DNA of 43,982 nucleotides from Flavobacteriaceae bacterium (GTDB taxonomy: Bacteria; Bacteroidota; Bacteroidia; Flavobacteriales; Flavobacteriaceae): NCBI GenBank assembly GCA_018608425.1, contig JABAZL010000189.1, forward strand, positions 1-43,982, given 5' to 3'. Each line of letters begins with the position of its first letter. Position 1 is the stretch's first letter. Under the pieces are notes generated by a model. The model worked only from the letters and a program-made list of their open reading frames with translations, searched no databases and was not told where the DNA came from. The position numbers and the translations under genes were made by a program. This document shows, piece after piece, positions 17,053-24,866 of this stretch.

Positions 17053-17612
17053 TCTGCATAGGCGTTTTTGTAGTCGTTCCCTTTCAATATTTCAAGCATA
17101 TCAAGCTCTAGTGTTTGAATTGGAAACTCTACAATTCGGTTCATTTCTTTACCATCTTTAGTAAAGATTAATGTTGGTACGTTGAAGAGATCAAAAGGTT
17201 TTTCTATTCCATTTGGGGTATCCTTATCTTCAGATACTGCTATAATTTCAATCGACTCAATCGGATAGCCTGCTGTCTCTAAAATTTTCATCATAGGAGA
17301 AACTTCACGTTGACTGTCTTCACACCAAGTTCCCATCAATAGTGTAATTGTGATACCTTTCAACAAAGGTTTCAAATCAGATATTGCAACGGGATTTACT
17401 TTATAGAAGTTATATTCTGTTGCGTACCAAGATGAAAATAATTTTAATTGAGGTAAATTAATTACTCCTAAAAGAATTTCTTCTCCTTCAATTGTTGTGC
17501 TTTTAAGGTCGTCTGTTATAGTTACAACAGTTTCTTTTTTAGAGGCTGGCTTTTTTGCCTCCCCGCAGTTGTATAATAAAACAGATACTAAAAGAATTAA
17601 AAGAGTTCTCAT
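17049..17612 (-). CDS. Thioredoxin-like lipoprotein with a single active-site Cys
   Basis: A 187-residue predicted lipoprotein (MRTLLILLVSVLLYNC, lipid-modified Cys16) with a thioredoxin-fold core: GITITLLMGTWCEDSQREV followed by EIIAVSEDKDTPNG and the cis-Pro region FNVPTLIFTKDGKE. The active site reads W-C-E-D-S, so the second Cys of the usual CxxC is Ser100. It could work as a monothiol reductase, an isomerase-like protein or a binding protein, but not as a normal dithiol oxidoreductase. Located between gpmI and map with 4-nt overlaps on both sides; the reason for that association is unclear. Confidence 0.82.
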   Translation of the reverse strand: MRTLLILLVSVLLYNCGEAKKPASKKETVVTITDDLKSTTIEGEEILLGVINLPQLKLFSSWYATEYNFYKVNPVAISDLKPLLKGITITLLMGTWCEDSQREVSPMMKILETAGYPIESIEIIAVSEDKDTPNGIEKPFDLFNVPTLIFTKDGKEMNRIVEFPIQTLELDMLEILKGNDYKNAYAE

Positions 17613-19129
17613 GCTATAAGTGATTTTTGAGTCATTGCTTCGGGTTGATTTACTCCCATAATATCGAGAATGGTGGGTGCCAAATCGCCTAATACACCTG
17701 AAGCTATTTTTTTCTTGTGGTTGTCTACCAGAATAATTGGAACAGGATTGGTGGTATGTGCCGTATTGGGACTACCATCGGGATTGATCATTGTTTCGCA
17801 GTTTCCATGATCCGCAATAACGAGGATTGCATAGTCCTGGGTTAAAGCTGCTTCGATGACCGATTGAGCACAACTGTCTACGGTTTCACATGCTTTAATT
17901 GCTGCACTTAAATCGCCAGTATGTCCAACCATATCGGGGTTGGCAAAATTAAGGCAAATGAAGTCAGCGGTTTCTTTTTGTATTTCTGGAATGATAGCAT
18001 CACGAATTTCAAAGGCACTCATTTCGGGTTGTAAATCGTAGGTAGCTACTTTTGGAGAAGGGCAAAGGATGCGTTCTTCTCCCGGAAAAGGCTCTTCGCG
18101 ACCTCCGTTAAAGAAAAAGGTAACGTGAGGATATTTTTCAGTTTCTGCAATTCGAATCTGGATTTTACCAGCGGCTGAAAGCGTTTCTCCGAGCGTGTCT
18201 TTTAAATTGTCTTTATCAAAAACGACTTGTACATTTTTGAATGAACTATCGTAATTGGTTAAGGTAACGTAATGTAAATTCAATGGGGTCATTCCTTGGG
18301 TTTCAAAAGCTTTTTGAGACAAGGCTTGTGTCAGTTCACGTCCGCGATCTGTTCTGAAATTAAAGAAGATCACAACATCATCATTTTCTAAGGGAGCAAG
18401 TGCGTTCCCGGCACTGTTTTTTGCAATTAGTGGGGCGATGAATTCATCAGTTATATCCTTATCGTAAGATTCTTGAATGGCGGTTGCAAAATCATCTACA
18501 GCTGTTCCAGTACCGCGTACAATAACATCGTATGCTTTTTGAATACGTTCCCATCGTTGATCTCGATCCATTGCGTAGTAGCGCCCAATAACAGAAGCTA
18601 TTTTTCCAGTCGTCGAAGCCATAGTAGCTTCGATGTCTTGTAGGAATTTTTTCCCTGACTTTGGATCTACATCCCGGCCATCCGTAAAGGCGTGTAAGTA
18701 TACTTCGTCCATTTTTTCATCCGCTAAAACACCAAGTAATGCTTTGATGTGATTTACGTGTGAATGAACCCCACCATCAGAAACCAATCCCATCAAGTGA
18801 ATTTTTTTGTTGTTGGTTTTGGCATATGCAATGGCTTCTTTTAAAACCACTTCATCTTTCAAGGTATTCTGTTGAACGGCTAAATTAATCTTCGCTAAAT
18901 CTTGATATACAATTCGACCTGCTCCTAAATTAACGTGCCCAACTTCACTGTTTCCCATTTGCCCTTCTGGAAGACCAACGTGTAAGCCATCGGTTCTGAG
19001 GTTGTTGTGGGAGTAGTTCGTATACAAACTATCAATAAAAGGTGTTTTTGCTTGATCAACAGCAGAGACTGAAGGATCAGGAGATTTTCCCCATCCATCA
19101 AGAATCATCAAAATAGCTTTTTGAGACAT
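17609..19129 (-). CDS. gpmI: 2,3-bisphosphoglycerate-independent phosphoglycerate mutase
   Basis: GpmI interconverts 3- and 2-phosphoglycerate in glycolysis and gluconeogenesis using two Mn2+ ions. The 506-residue protein has the alkaline-phosphatase-superfamily ligands: MILDGWG near the start, catalytic Ser61 in GQMGNSEVGHVNLGAG, HAFTDGRDVDPKSG, NFRTDRGRELTQAL, NFANPDMVGHTGD and IADHGNCE. Full length. A promoter box lies just upstream, and it leads the operon gpmI-thioredoxin-like-map-methyltransferase. It diverges from rsgA. Confidence 0.97.
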   Translation of the reverse strand: MSQKAILMILDGWGKSPDPSVSAVDQAKTPFIDSLYTNYSHNNLRTDGLHVGLPEGQMGNSEVGHVNLGAGRIVYQDLAKINLAVQQNTLKDEVVLKEAIAYAKTNNKKIHLMGLVSDGGVHSHVNHIKALLGVLADEKMDEVYLHAFTDGRDVDPKSGKKFLQDIEATMASTTGKIASVIGRYYAMDRDQRWERIQKAYDVIVRGTGTAVDDFATAIQESYDKDITDEFIAPLIAKNSAGNALAPLENDDVVIFFNFRTDRGRELTQALSQKAFETQGMTPLNLHYVTLTNYDSSFKNVQVVFDKDNLKDTLGETLSAAGKIQIRIAETEKYPHVTFFFNGGREEPFPGEERILCPSPKVATYDLQPEMSAFEIRDAIIPEIQKETADFICLNFANPDMVGHTGDLSAAIKACETVDSCAQSVIEAALTQDYAILVIADHGNCETMINPDGSPNTAHTTNPVPIILVDNHKKKIASGVLGDLAPTILDIMGVNQPEAMTQKSLIA

Positions 19130-19143
19130 GAATTATTTTTTTA

Positions 19144-19151
19144 CAAAGATA
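19144..19151 (-). promoter_or_regulatory. -7 promoter box for gpmI operon
   Basis: On the minus strand TATCTTTG matches TAnnTTTG exactly, 14 nt upstream of the gpmI ATG. A proper -33 TTTG is not evident. Confidence 0.55.
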
Positions 19152-19220
19152 GCAAATATGTCAATGAAATTGCTGCATTAAGAATTCTAACCTATCTTTA
19201 AACTTTCTAAAACGTTTTAT

Positions 19221-20153
19221 TTGAATAAAGGAATTGTTTATCGTTCAACTGGCAGTTGGTATCTTGTAAAAGATACACTAGGTGATTTTTACTCCTGCCG
19301 TATTAAGGGCAAGTTCCGAATTCAAGGAATCAAGAGTACTAACCCAATTGCAGTGGGTGATCGTGTAGATTTTGATATTATAGAAGAGGAGTCTAAACTA
19401 ATGGGAGTAATCACTGCTATTGATACTAGAGATAATTATATTGTTCGACGATCAGTCAATTTATCGAAGCAGACCCACATCATTGCATCCAATATTGATC
19501 AAGCATTCTTATTAATTACTCTCAATAATCCTCCAACATTTTTTGCATTCATCGATCGATTTTTGATCACAACAGAAGCCTATCATATCCCGGCTGTTTT
19601 ATTATTCAATAAAATGGATACTTACGGAGAAGAAGAAAAAGCGGAAATTCAATGGATGCAAAGTGTTTATGAAGCCATAGGATATACCTGCTATCAAATC
19701 TCTAGTTTTAACGAAGAAGATGTTGCGTTAATCGAGGGCCTTATGCAGAACAAATCATCGATGTTTACAGGTCACAGTGGGGTAGGGAAATCTACTCTAC
19801 TCAATGCAATTTCGCCAGGCTTGAATTTAAAAACTAAGGTAATTTCAGAGCAACATCAACAAGGACAGCATACGACCACTTATGCAGAAATGTTTGATTT
19901 AGAAGGCAATGCCAGAATTATTGATACTCCAGGCATCAAAGGTTTTGGAGTTGTGGATATGGAGCCAGAGGAATTAGGGAATTATTTCCCAGAATTTCTA
20001 AAAGTAAAACATTCCTGTAAATTCAATAATTGTCTTCATTTAGATGAACCTAAATGTGCAGTGAAGGATGGAGTAGATGATGAATCCATTCCAGCTTCTC
20101 GCTATAAAAGTTATGTTCAGCTTTTAGATGATGATACCCCGTATAGAAATTAA
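19221..20153 (+). CDS. rsgA: Small ribosomal subunit biogenesis GTPase RsgA
   Basis: RsgA is a circularly permuted GTPase that checks late 30S assembly. Domain order over 310 residues: N-terminal OB fold (VYRSTGSWYLVKDTLGDFYSCRIKG), then the permuted G domain with G4 (LLFNKMD) before G1 (GHSGVGKSTLLNAI) and G3 (DTPGIKGFG), and a C-terminal zinc region (CKFNNCLHLDEPKCAV). It uses a TTG start (MNKGIVYRSTGSW); no in-frame ATG near there gives a full OB domain. Divergent from gpmI, followed 21 nt later by dtd. Confidence 0.95.
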   Translation: MNKGIVYRSTGSWYLVKDTLGDFYSCRIKGKFRIQGIKSTNPIAVGDRVDFDIIEEESKLMGVITAIDTRDNYIVRRSVNLSKQTHIIASNIDQAFLLITLNNPPTFFAFIDRFLITTEAYHIPAVLLFNKMDTYGEEEKAEIQWMQSVYEAIGYTCYQISSFNEEDVALIEGLMQNKSSMFTGHSGVGKSTLLNAISPGLNLKTKVISEQHQQGQHTTTYAEMFDLEGNARIIDTPGIKGFGVVDMEPEELGNYFPEFLKVKHSCKFNNCLHLDEPKCAVKDGVDDESIPASRYKSYVQLLDDDTPYRN

Positions 20154-20174
20154 AGTTCACTTGATACCCTGACC

Positions 20175-20627
20175 ATGCGCGTAGTAATTCAACGAGTAAA
20201 AAATGCACAAGTAGCTATTGAGAACAAAACCGTTGGATCTATTGATCAGGGCTTAGTTGTTTTATTGGGTATTGAAATGGCCGACACCCTCGAGGATGTT
20301 ATTTGGACTGTAAAGAAAATCACGCAACTTCGTATTTTTTCTGACGCAGAGGATGTAATGAACCGTTCTCTTCTCGATGTTGCTGGGGAGCTGTTGTTGA
20401 TTAGTCAGTTTACACTGATGGCGGCAACTAAAAAAGGAAACCGTCCTTCTTATATCCGTGCTGCAAAACACGATCATGCCATTCCAATGTATGAGGCTTT
20501 TATTGCTGAAACTGAAAAGGTGATGGGTAAACCCATTGCAACTGGAGTTTTTGGCGCCGATATGCAAGTTTCACTTTGTAATGACGGTCCTGTAACCCTT
20601 CAATTGGATTCTAAGAATAAAGAGTAG
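20175..20627 (+). CDS. dtd: D-aminoacyl-tRNA deacylase
   Basis: Dtd hydrolyses D-aminoacyl-tRNAs and mischarged Gly-tRNA(Ala), protecting translation. The 150-residue product matches the usual length and starts MRVVIQRVKNAQVAI. Catalytic-region motifs are LLISQFTLMAATKKGNRPSY and the C-terminal GVFGADMQVSLCNDGPVTLQLDS, which carries the conserved Gly-Pro dipeptide. It follows rsgA by 21 nt and ends exactly where murB ends on the other strand (0-nt gap). Confidence 0.96.
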   Translation: MRVVIQRVKNAQVAIENKTVGSIDQGLVVLLGIEMADTLEDVIWTVKKITQLRIFSDAEDVMNRSLLDVAGELLLISQFTLMAATKKGNRPSYIRAAKHDHAIPMYEAFIAETEKVMGKPIATGVFGADMQVSLCNDGPVTLQLDSKNKE

Positions 20628-21635
20628 TTAATAGATGTTAACTTCAATTTCTAACGAAATCTTAAAATTAACAAGCACTTTTTCTTGAATCTCTTTTGCC
20701 AAAGTAAGGATTTCAATTCCACTAGCATTCCCATGATTCACTAAAACAAGAGCTTGATGCTCGTGAACTCCAGCAGCACCTCTTTTGATTCCTTTGTAGC
20801 CTAAACGATCGATGATCCATCCAGCTGGGATTTTAACTTCTGAGTCAGATATACGATAATGGGGCATTTCGGGATGCTCCTGTAAAAGGTTTTGAAACTG
20901 AATTTCAGTAACTACTGGATTCTTAAAGAAACTACCACTATTTCCTATTTTTTTAGGATCAGGAAGTTTTCGTTGCCGAATTGCTATTACAGCTTCAGCA
21001 ATGTTCTTTGGAGAAGAAACTTTGCTTCCAAGTTCCTCTTGAATTACTCCATAGTCCGTTTTTAGGATGTGATTTTTTTTTGTCAAACGAAATTGCACGG
21101 CAGTGATGACATGTTTTCCTTTTAAGGCTGTTTTGAAAATAGAATTCCGGTATCCAAAAACCGCTTCCTCAAGGTTGAACCGATGCGGAGTTGCCGTTAT
21201 GGTGTCCAAGGTTGTACAGTTTACAAAACAGTTTTTTAACTCAACTCCATAGGCTCCAATATTCTGTATGGGTGCAGTGCCAATATTTCCTGGAATCAAG
21301 GCTAAATTCTCTAATCCACCATAGCCTTGGTCTAATGTCCATAGAACAAAGTCGTGCCAATTTTCGCCAGCAGAGGCTTCAATAATTACCAGATCATCAT
21401 TCTCTTCAACAATACGAATTCCTTTTAGGTCGACGTGTATACACAATCCACTTAGGTTTTTTGTAAGGAGTAAATTACTTCCACCTCCCAAAATAAACCG
21501 TTGGCTAAAATCTTCATTTAAAAGCGCTGCACGAAGTTCTTCTGTTGTGCTTACGCTAGTGAAGTATTCACAAAAACATTCCACCCCAAAGGTGTTGTAT
21601 GCTTTTAATGATTTGTGTTGTTCGATAGTTTTCAA
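20628..21635 (-). CDS. murB: UDP-N-acetylenolpyruvoylglucosamine reductase
   Basis: MurB uses NADPH and FAD to reduce UDP-GlcNAc-enolpyruvate to UDP-MurNAc in peptidoglycan synthesis. The 335-residue protein is a type I MurB: KAYNTFGVE, FILGGGSNLLLT, ENLALIPGNIGTAPIQNIGA, the FGYRNSIFK loop that closes the active site, the catalytic serine segment GNSGSFFKNPVV and KIPAGWIIDRLGYKG. All expected FAD-binding elements are visible. Downstream of the class I aminotransferase on the same strand with 37 nt between them. Confidence 0.96.
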   Translation of the reverse strand: MKTIEQHKSLKAYNTFGVECFCEYFTSVSTTEELRAALLNEDFSQRFILGGGSNLLLTKNLSGLCIHVDLKGIRIVEENDDLVIIEASAGENWHDFVLWTLDQGYGGLENLALIPGNIGTAPIQNIGAYGVELKNCFVNCTTLDTITATPHRFNLEEAVFGYRNSIFKTALKGKHVITAVQFRLTKKNHILKTDYGVIQEELGSKVSSPKNIAEAVIAIRQRKLPDPKKIGNSGSFFKNPVVTEIQFQNLLQEHPEMPHYRISDSEVKIPAGWIIDRLGYKGIKRGAAGVHEHQALVLVNHGNASGIEILTLAKEIQEKVLVNFKISLEIEVNIY

Positions 21636-21672
21636 GCCTTATTTTAAGTAACTACAAGATAGAGAACTCAAA

Positions 21673-22878
21673 TCAATTGGAATAGGCTTGAAGCGCTTTT
21701 TCTAAGATTGATGCCGAGCGTAATAAATCTTTTTCATTGAGAACAAAGCCAATCCGAATTTGTTTTTTCCCATAACCAGGTGTAGAATAAAAACCTGCTG
21801 CAGGCGCAAACATTACCGTTTCGTTTTCATCGCTGAAATCGGTTAGTAGCCATTTAGAAAAAACCTCTGCGTCATCAACCGGTAATTCTACAATACAATA
21901 AAAAGCTCCTCTTGGATCGGATACTTTTACTCCGTCAATTTGTTCAAGAGCTGTCATTAAGATGTTCTTGCGCGCAGTGTATTCTTTTTTAACCGCTAAT
22001 AAATAACTCGCATCTGAATTGATTGCAGCCTCACTAGCTAGGAGGGAGTAGGTTGCAGGAGACAAACGTACGTGTGCAAATTTGAGAGCTGTTGCGATTA
22101 AGGCTTTATTTTTTGAAACAATACATCCTATTCGCGCACCACAAAGGCTGTAACGTTTAGAAACGGAATCGATCATTATGGCGTGATCTTTGAGCCTTTC
22201 TGATTGTAAAACAGAATAAAATTCGGTAACATCATCATGAATAAATTCACGATATACTTCATCAGCAATTAAAAAGATGTTGTGTTTGAGAGCGAGCTCA
22301 CCAAGGGCTTCAACTTCCTCTTGTTTATATAAATATCCAGTTGGGTTACATGGATTACAAATTAAAATTGCTTTAGTTTTAGTTGTGATTTTTGCTTCAA
22401 TTGATGCAATAGAAGGGAGACGAAATTGCTCTTCAAAAAGCGAGTGTACTGGGACTACTTTAATGTTTGAAGCAGCTGCAAACCCATTGTAGTTTGCATA
22501 AAAAGGTTCTGGAATTATAACCTCATCATCAACATCGCAAATACAGCTAAGCGTAAAAGAAATTGCTTCGCTGGCTCCAGCTGTAACGATGATATCCTGA
22601 GGATTAACATCGATTTTGTTTTTTGAGTAATAAGAACACAAAGACTGTCTAAAACCTAAAGTCCCTTCTGAAGGCCCATAAGCAAGTAAGTCTAGTTCAC
22701 TTTTTTGTACTGCATCAATAGCTTCTTTGGGTGATGCTACATCGGGTTGACCAATATTAAGGTGAAATACATGTGTACCCCGAGCCTTGGCTTGTACTGC
22801 AAATTGGACAAGTTTTCTTATTGGCGATTCTGGAAGATCTTTTCCTTTTCGGGATAAAGTTGGTGTTGTTGATTGCAT
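21673..22878 (-). CDS. Class I/II PLP-dependent aminotransferase
   Basis: A 401-residue fold-type I aminotransferase of unknown substrate. Motifs are HLNIGQPDVASP, VTAGASEAI, LICNPCNPTGYLY, IADEVYREF, the PLP lysine in DSVSKRYSLCGARIG, and QIRIGFVLNE near the C-terminus. It resembles aspartate/aromatic aminotransferases, and a role in amino acid metabolism is likely. The track starts at 22902, but MFFFRYLC upstream looks like translated leader; ATG 22878 gives MQSTTPTLSRKGKDLPESPI, and a near-match promoter box (GATATTTG) sits just before it. It precedes murB. Confidence 0.87.
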   Translation of the reverse strand: MQSTTPTLSRKGKDLPESPIRKLVQFAVQAKARGTHVFHLNIGQPDVASPKEAIDAVQKSELDLLAYGPSEGTLGFRQSLCSYYSKNKIDVNPQDIIVTAGASEAISFTLSCICDVDDEVIIPEPFYANYNGFAAASNIKVVPVHSLFEEQFRLPSIASIEAKITTKTKAILICNPCNPTGYLYKQEEVEALGELALKHNIFLIADEVYREFIHDDVTEFYSVLQSERLKDHAIMIDSVSKRYSLCGARIGCIVSKNKALIATALKFAHVRLSPATYSLLASEAAINSDASYLLAVKKEYTARKNILMTALEQIDGVKVSDPRGAFYCIVELPVDDAEVFSKWLLTDFSDENETVMFAPAAGFYSTPGYGKKQIRIGFVLNEKDLLRSASILEKALQAYSN

Positions 22879-23016
22879 ACACAAATATCGAAAAAAAAAC
22901 AAGGTTCTAATTGTTTGGAATGTTTTTTGTTAACTTTAATGTGTATTCTTTTTGTTTTGTATTTCATTAGTGCTAAAACATTGAAATTCAATAGATAAAC
23001 TTTAATTGCCACCCCC

Positions 23017-24351
23017 ATGAAGCAATCCCTAGTTTTTATACTCCCGTTATTTCTACTCTTTGGTATTATTCAAACTCATGCGCAATCTGATTTTCTATTT
23101 TCTGATGGAAGTAACAAACGCACTTTTTCTTTTGAATCCGTAAATAATTTGATTGTTGTTCCTGTAAAAATCAATGGAGTTACTTTCAGTTTTATTCTAG
23201 ACTCTGGAGTGAATAGGACCATTTTATTCAATAATGATTTAATTTCTGAACTTCAACTTAAGAATAAAACGAGCATCAATTTACGCGGTTTCTCAAATTC
23301 TGAATCAATAAAAGCTTTTAAAGTAGAAGCCAGTCTTCTTGAAATTGACCGCTTGAAAAGTTTTAACCATGAAATTTTATTGCTGGAAGAAGAAAATTTA
23401 AGTTTTAGCCAGCGTATGTGAACTCAGATTGATGGAATTCTAGGAGCTTCGCTTTTTAAGGACTACAAAATTACTGTGAACTACAATACAGAACGCTTGC
23501 GAATAGAGCGATCAGAAGAAAAAACAATTTCTTGCAGAAAATGTAGTGTTCTTCCCATTCGTTTTAGAAATAGTAAACCACTAGTTCGTGGGAGCGTCAC
23601 TCAAGAAAATGGAACAACAATTCAAGGCGACTTCCTGATTGATAGAGGTTCTAGTGATGCGCTTTGGCTTTTCGATCAGCATGATAAAATAGAAAAACCT
23701 GCTTCTTTTTTTCCAGACTTTTTAGGGATTGGTATCAATGGAGATGTATTTGGAGACCGGAGTAAAATTAAATCATTTCGTTTAGGAAACTTCAAGTTGA
23801 ATCAGGTAAAAGCTGCTTTTCCAGACAGTTTAGGCTCCTATAAAGTGTTGGTCGATTCAAACAGAATTGGCAGTATTGGCGGAGAGCTTCTGAAGCGCTT
23901 CAAAGTGACTTTTGATTACCCAAATAAGCAAGTTGTTTTTAAAAAGACTTCCAAAACATTCGATAAGTTTTACTATAATTTAAGCGGTATTGAACTGCAA
24001 TATAAAGGTGAAAGTTTAGTGAAAGAAAAGGTTTCTAGCTTTCAATCAAGAGATGTATCTGAAAATGAGAGTCAAAACAGAGGAATCAAGATTTATTTGT
24101 CCCAGCTATATCGGTTGCGATTTAGACCCATTATTGAAATTGCAAATCTTCGAGTGAATTCACCAGCAGCATTAGCTGGACTGAAAGAGGGGGATATTAT
24201 AACGGAAGTGAATGGAAAAAGAGTTGGTGATATTGATTTACAAGGGATAATGCATCAGTTTCAGAAAAAACCCGGTGCAAAAATAAAATTGAGAATAGTG
24301 CGGGCAGGCGTAAAATTCAATTACAAATTTATTCTTAAAGCAGTTCTATGA
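23017..24351 (+). pseudogene. Retropepsin-like aspartyl protease with PDZ domain, interrupted by an in-frame stop
   Basis: Two track ORFs (23017-23421 and the one starting 23476) are one reading frame split by a single TGA at 23419-23421; no frameshift is needed. Domains in order: signal peptide (MKQSLVFILPLFLLFGIIQTHA), a first aspartyl protease lobe with FILDSGVNRTI (DSG at 62-64), a second lobe with FLIDRGSSDALW where Arg210 replaces the normal Thr/Ser, then a C-terminal PDZ domain (VNSPAALAGLKEGDIITEVNGKRV). GGA to TGA would restore MGTQIDGILG, a plausible family sequence. The two lesions together suggest loss of function. A sequencing error at 23419 is the main alternative. The rest of the frame is clean. 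Confidence 0.85.
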
Positions 24352-24735
24352 AGAGGGTTGAACTGTTCCTTTTATCTTTAGGGAAACAATTGGTGTTTCT
24401 ACAGCATTGGAATTTACGGTGATTGTTTTGCGAATTGGTCCCACTCGATTGGTGTCGTATTTAACTTGAATTTCACCTGCCTCTCCTGGAGCTATTGGTG
24501 CTTCTGGTTTTTTAGGAATAGTACATCCACAAGAAGAATATACTTTGGTTATTTCTAAGGGCATATCTCCCGAATTGATAAATGTAAATATGCGAATCCC
24601 ATCGCTCCCCTTAATGATTTCTCCATAGTCCACTACATTAGACTTGAACTCTATTTTTGGACCTGCTGTTTGTGAAAATCCATTGAAACTGAATGCAAGA
24701 AATAAACTGAAAATGGTTATTATATTTTTCATCAT
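24346..24735 (-). CDS. Secreted DUF1573 domain protein
   Basis: A 129-residue exported protein with signal peptide MMKNIITIFSLFLAFSFNGFSQ. The mature part is a single DUF1573 (immunoglobulin-like) domain: FTFINSGDMPLEITKVYSSCGCTIPKKP, then APGEAGEIQVKYDTNRVGPIRKTITVNSN. The CGC motif and the final strands are typical. The function of the family is unknown; members are abundant in Bacteroidota and lie in the periplasm or outer envelope. It overlaps the 3' end of the broken protease gene by 6 nt, tail to tail, and diverges from valS. Confidence 0.87.
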   Translation of the reverse strand: MMKNIITIFSLFLAFSFNGFSQTAGPKIEFKSNVVDYGEIIKGSDGIRIFTFINSGDMPLEITKVYSSCGCTIPKKPEAPIAPGEAGEIQVKYDTNRVGPIRKTITVNSNAVETPIVSLKIKGTVQPSS

Positions 24736-24809
24736 CTAAGAATTAGTTAATCTAATATACATAATTTTACTTTACTTGATAAAAGCAACACAAAAGTCAA
24801 CAGTTTCCT

Positions 24810-24839
24810 TTTGTAATCCCTTTAAGAAAATTACTTTTG
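24810..24839 (+). promoter_or_regulatory. Promoter for valS (-33 TTTG / -7 TACTTTTG)
   Basis: TTTG at 24810-24813, an 18-bp spacer and TACTTTTG at 24832-24839 match the Bacteroidota vegetative consensus well. The predicted start near 24846 lies downstream of the track's TTG start (24837), so ATG 24867 is the real valS start. Confidence 0.65.
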
Positions 24840-24866
24840 TTATTTATAACAAAAACCAGACCATTT

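Noticed and set aside
83-22878. The aminotransferases as a duplicated repeat family
   Set aside because: The three proteins share only the fold-type I motifs and differ in surrounding sequence and neighbours, so recent duplication is not supported.
23419-23421. TGA in the aspartyl protease gene as a selenocysteine codon
   Set aside because: No SECIS-like hairpin is evident just downstream, the position is not catalytic, and selenoprotein use would be unusual here. A nonsense mutation is simpler.
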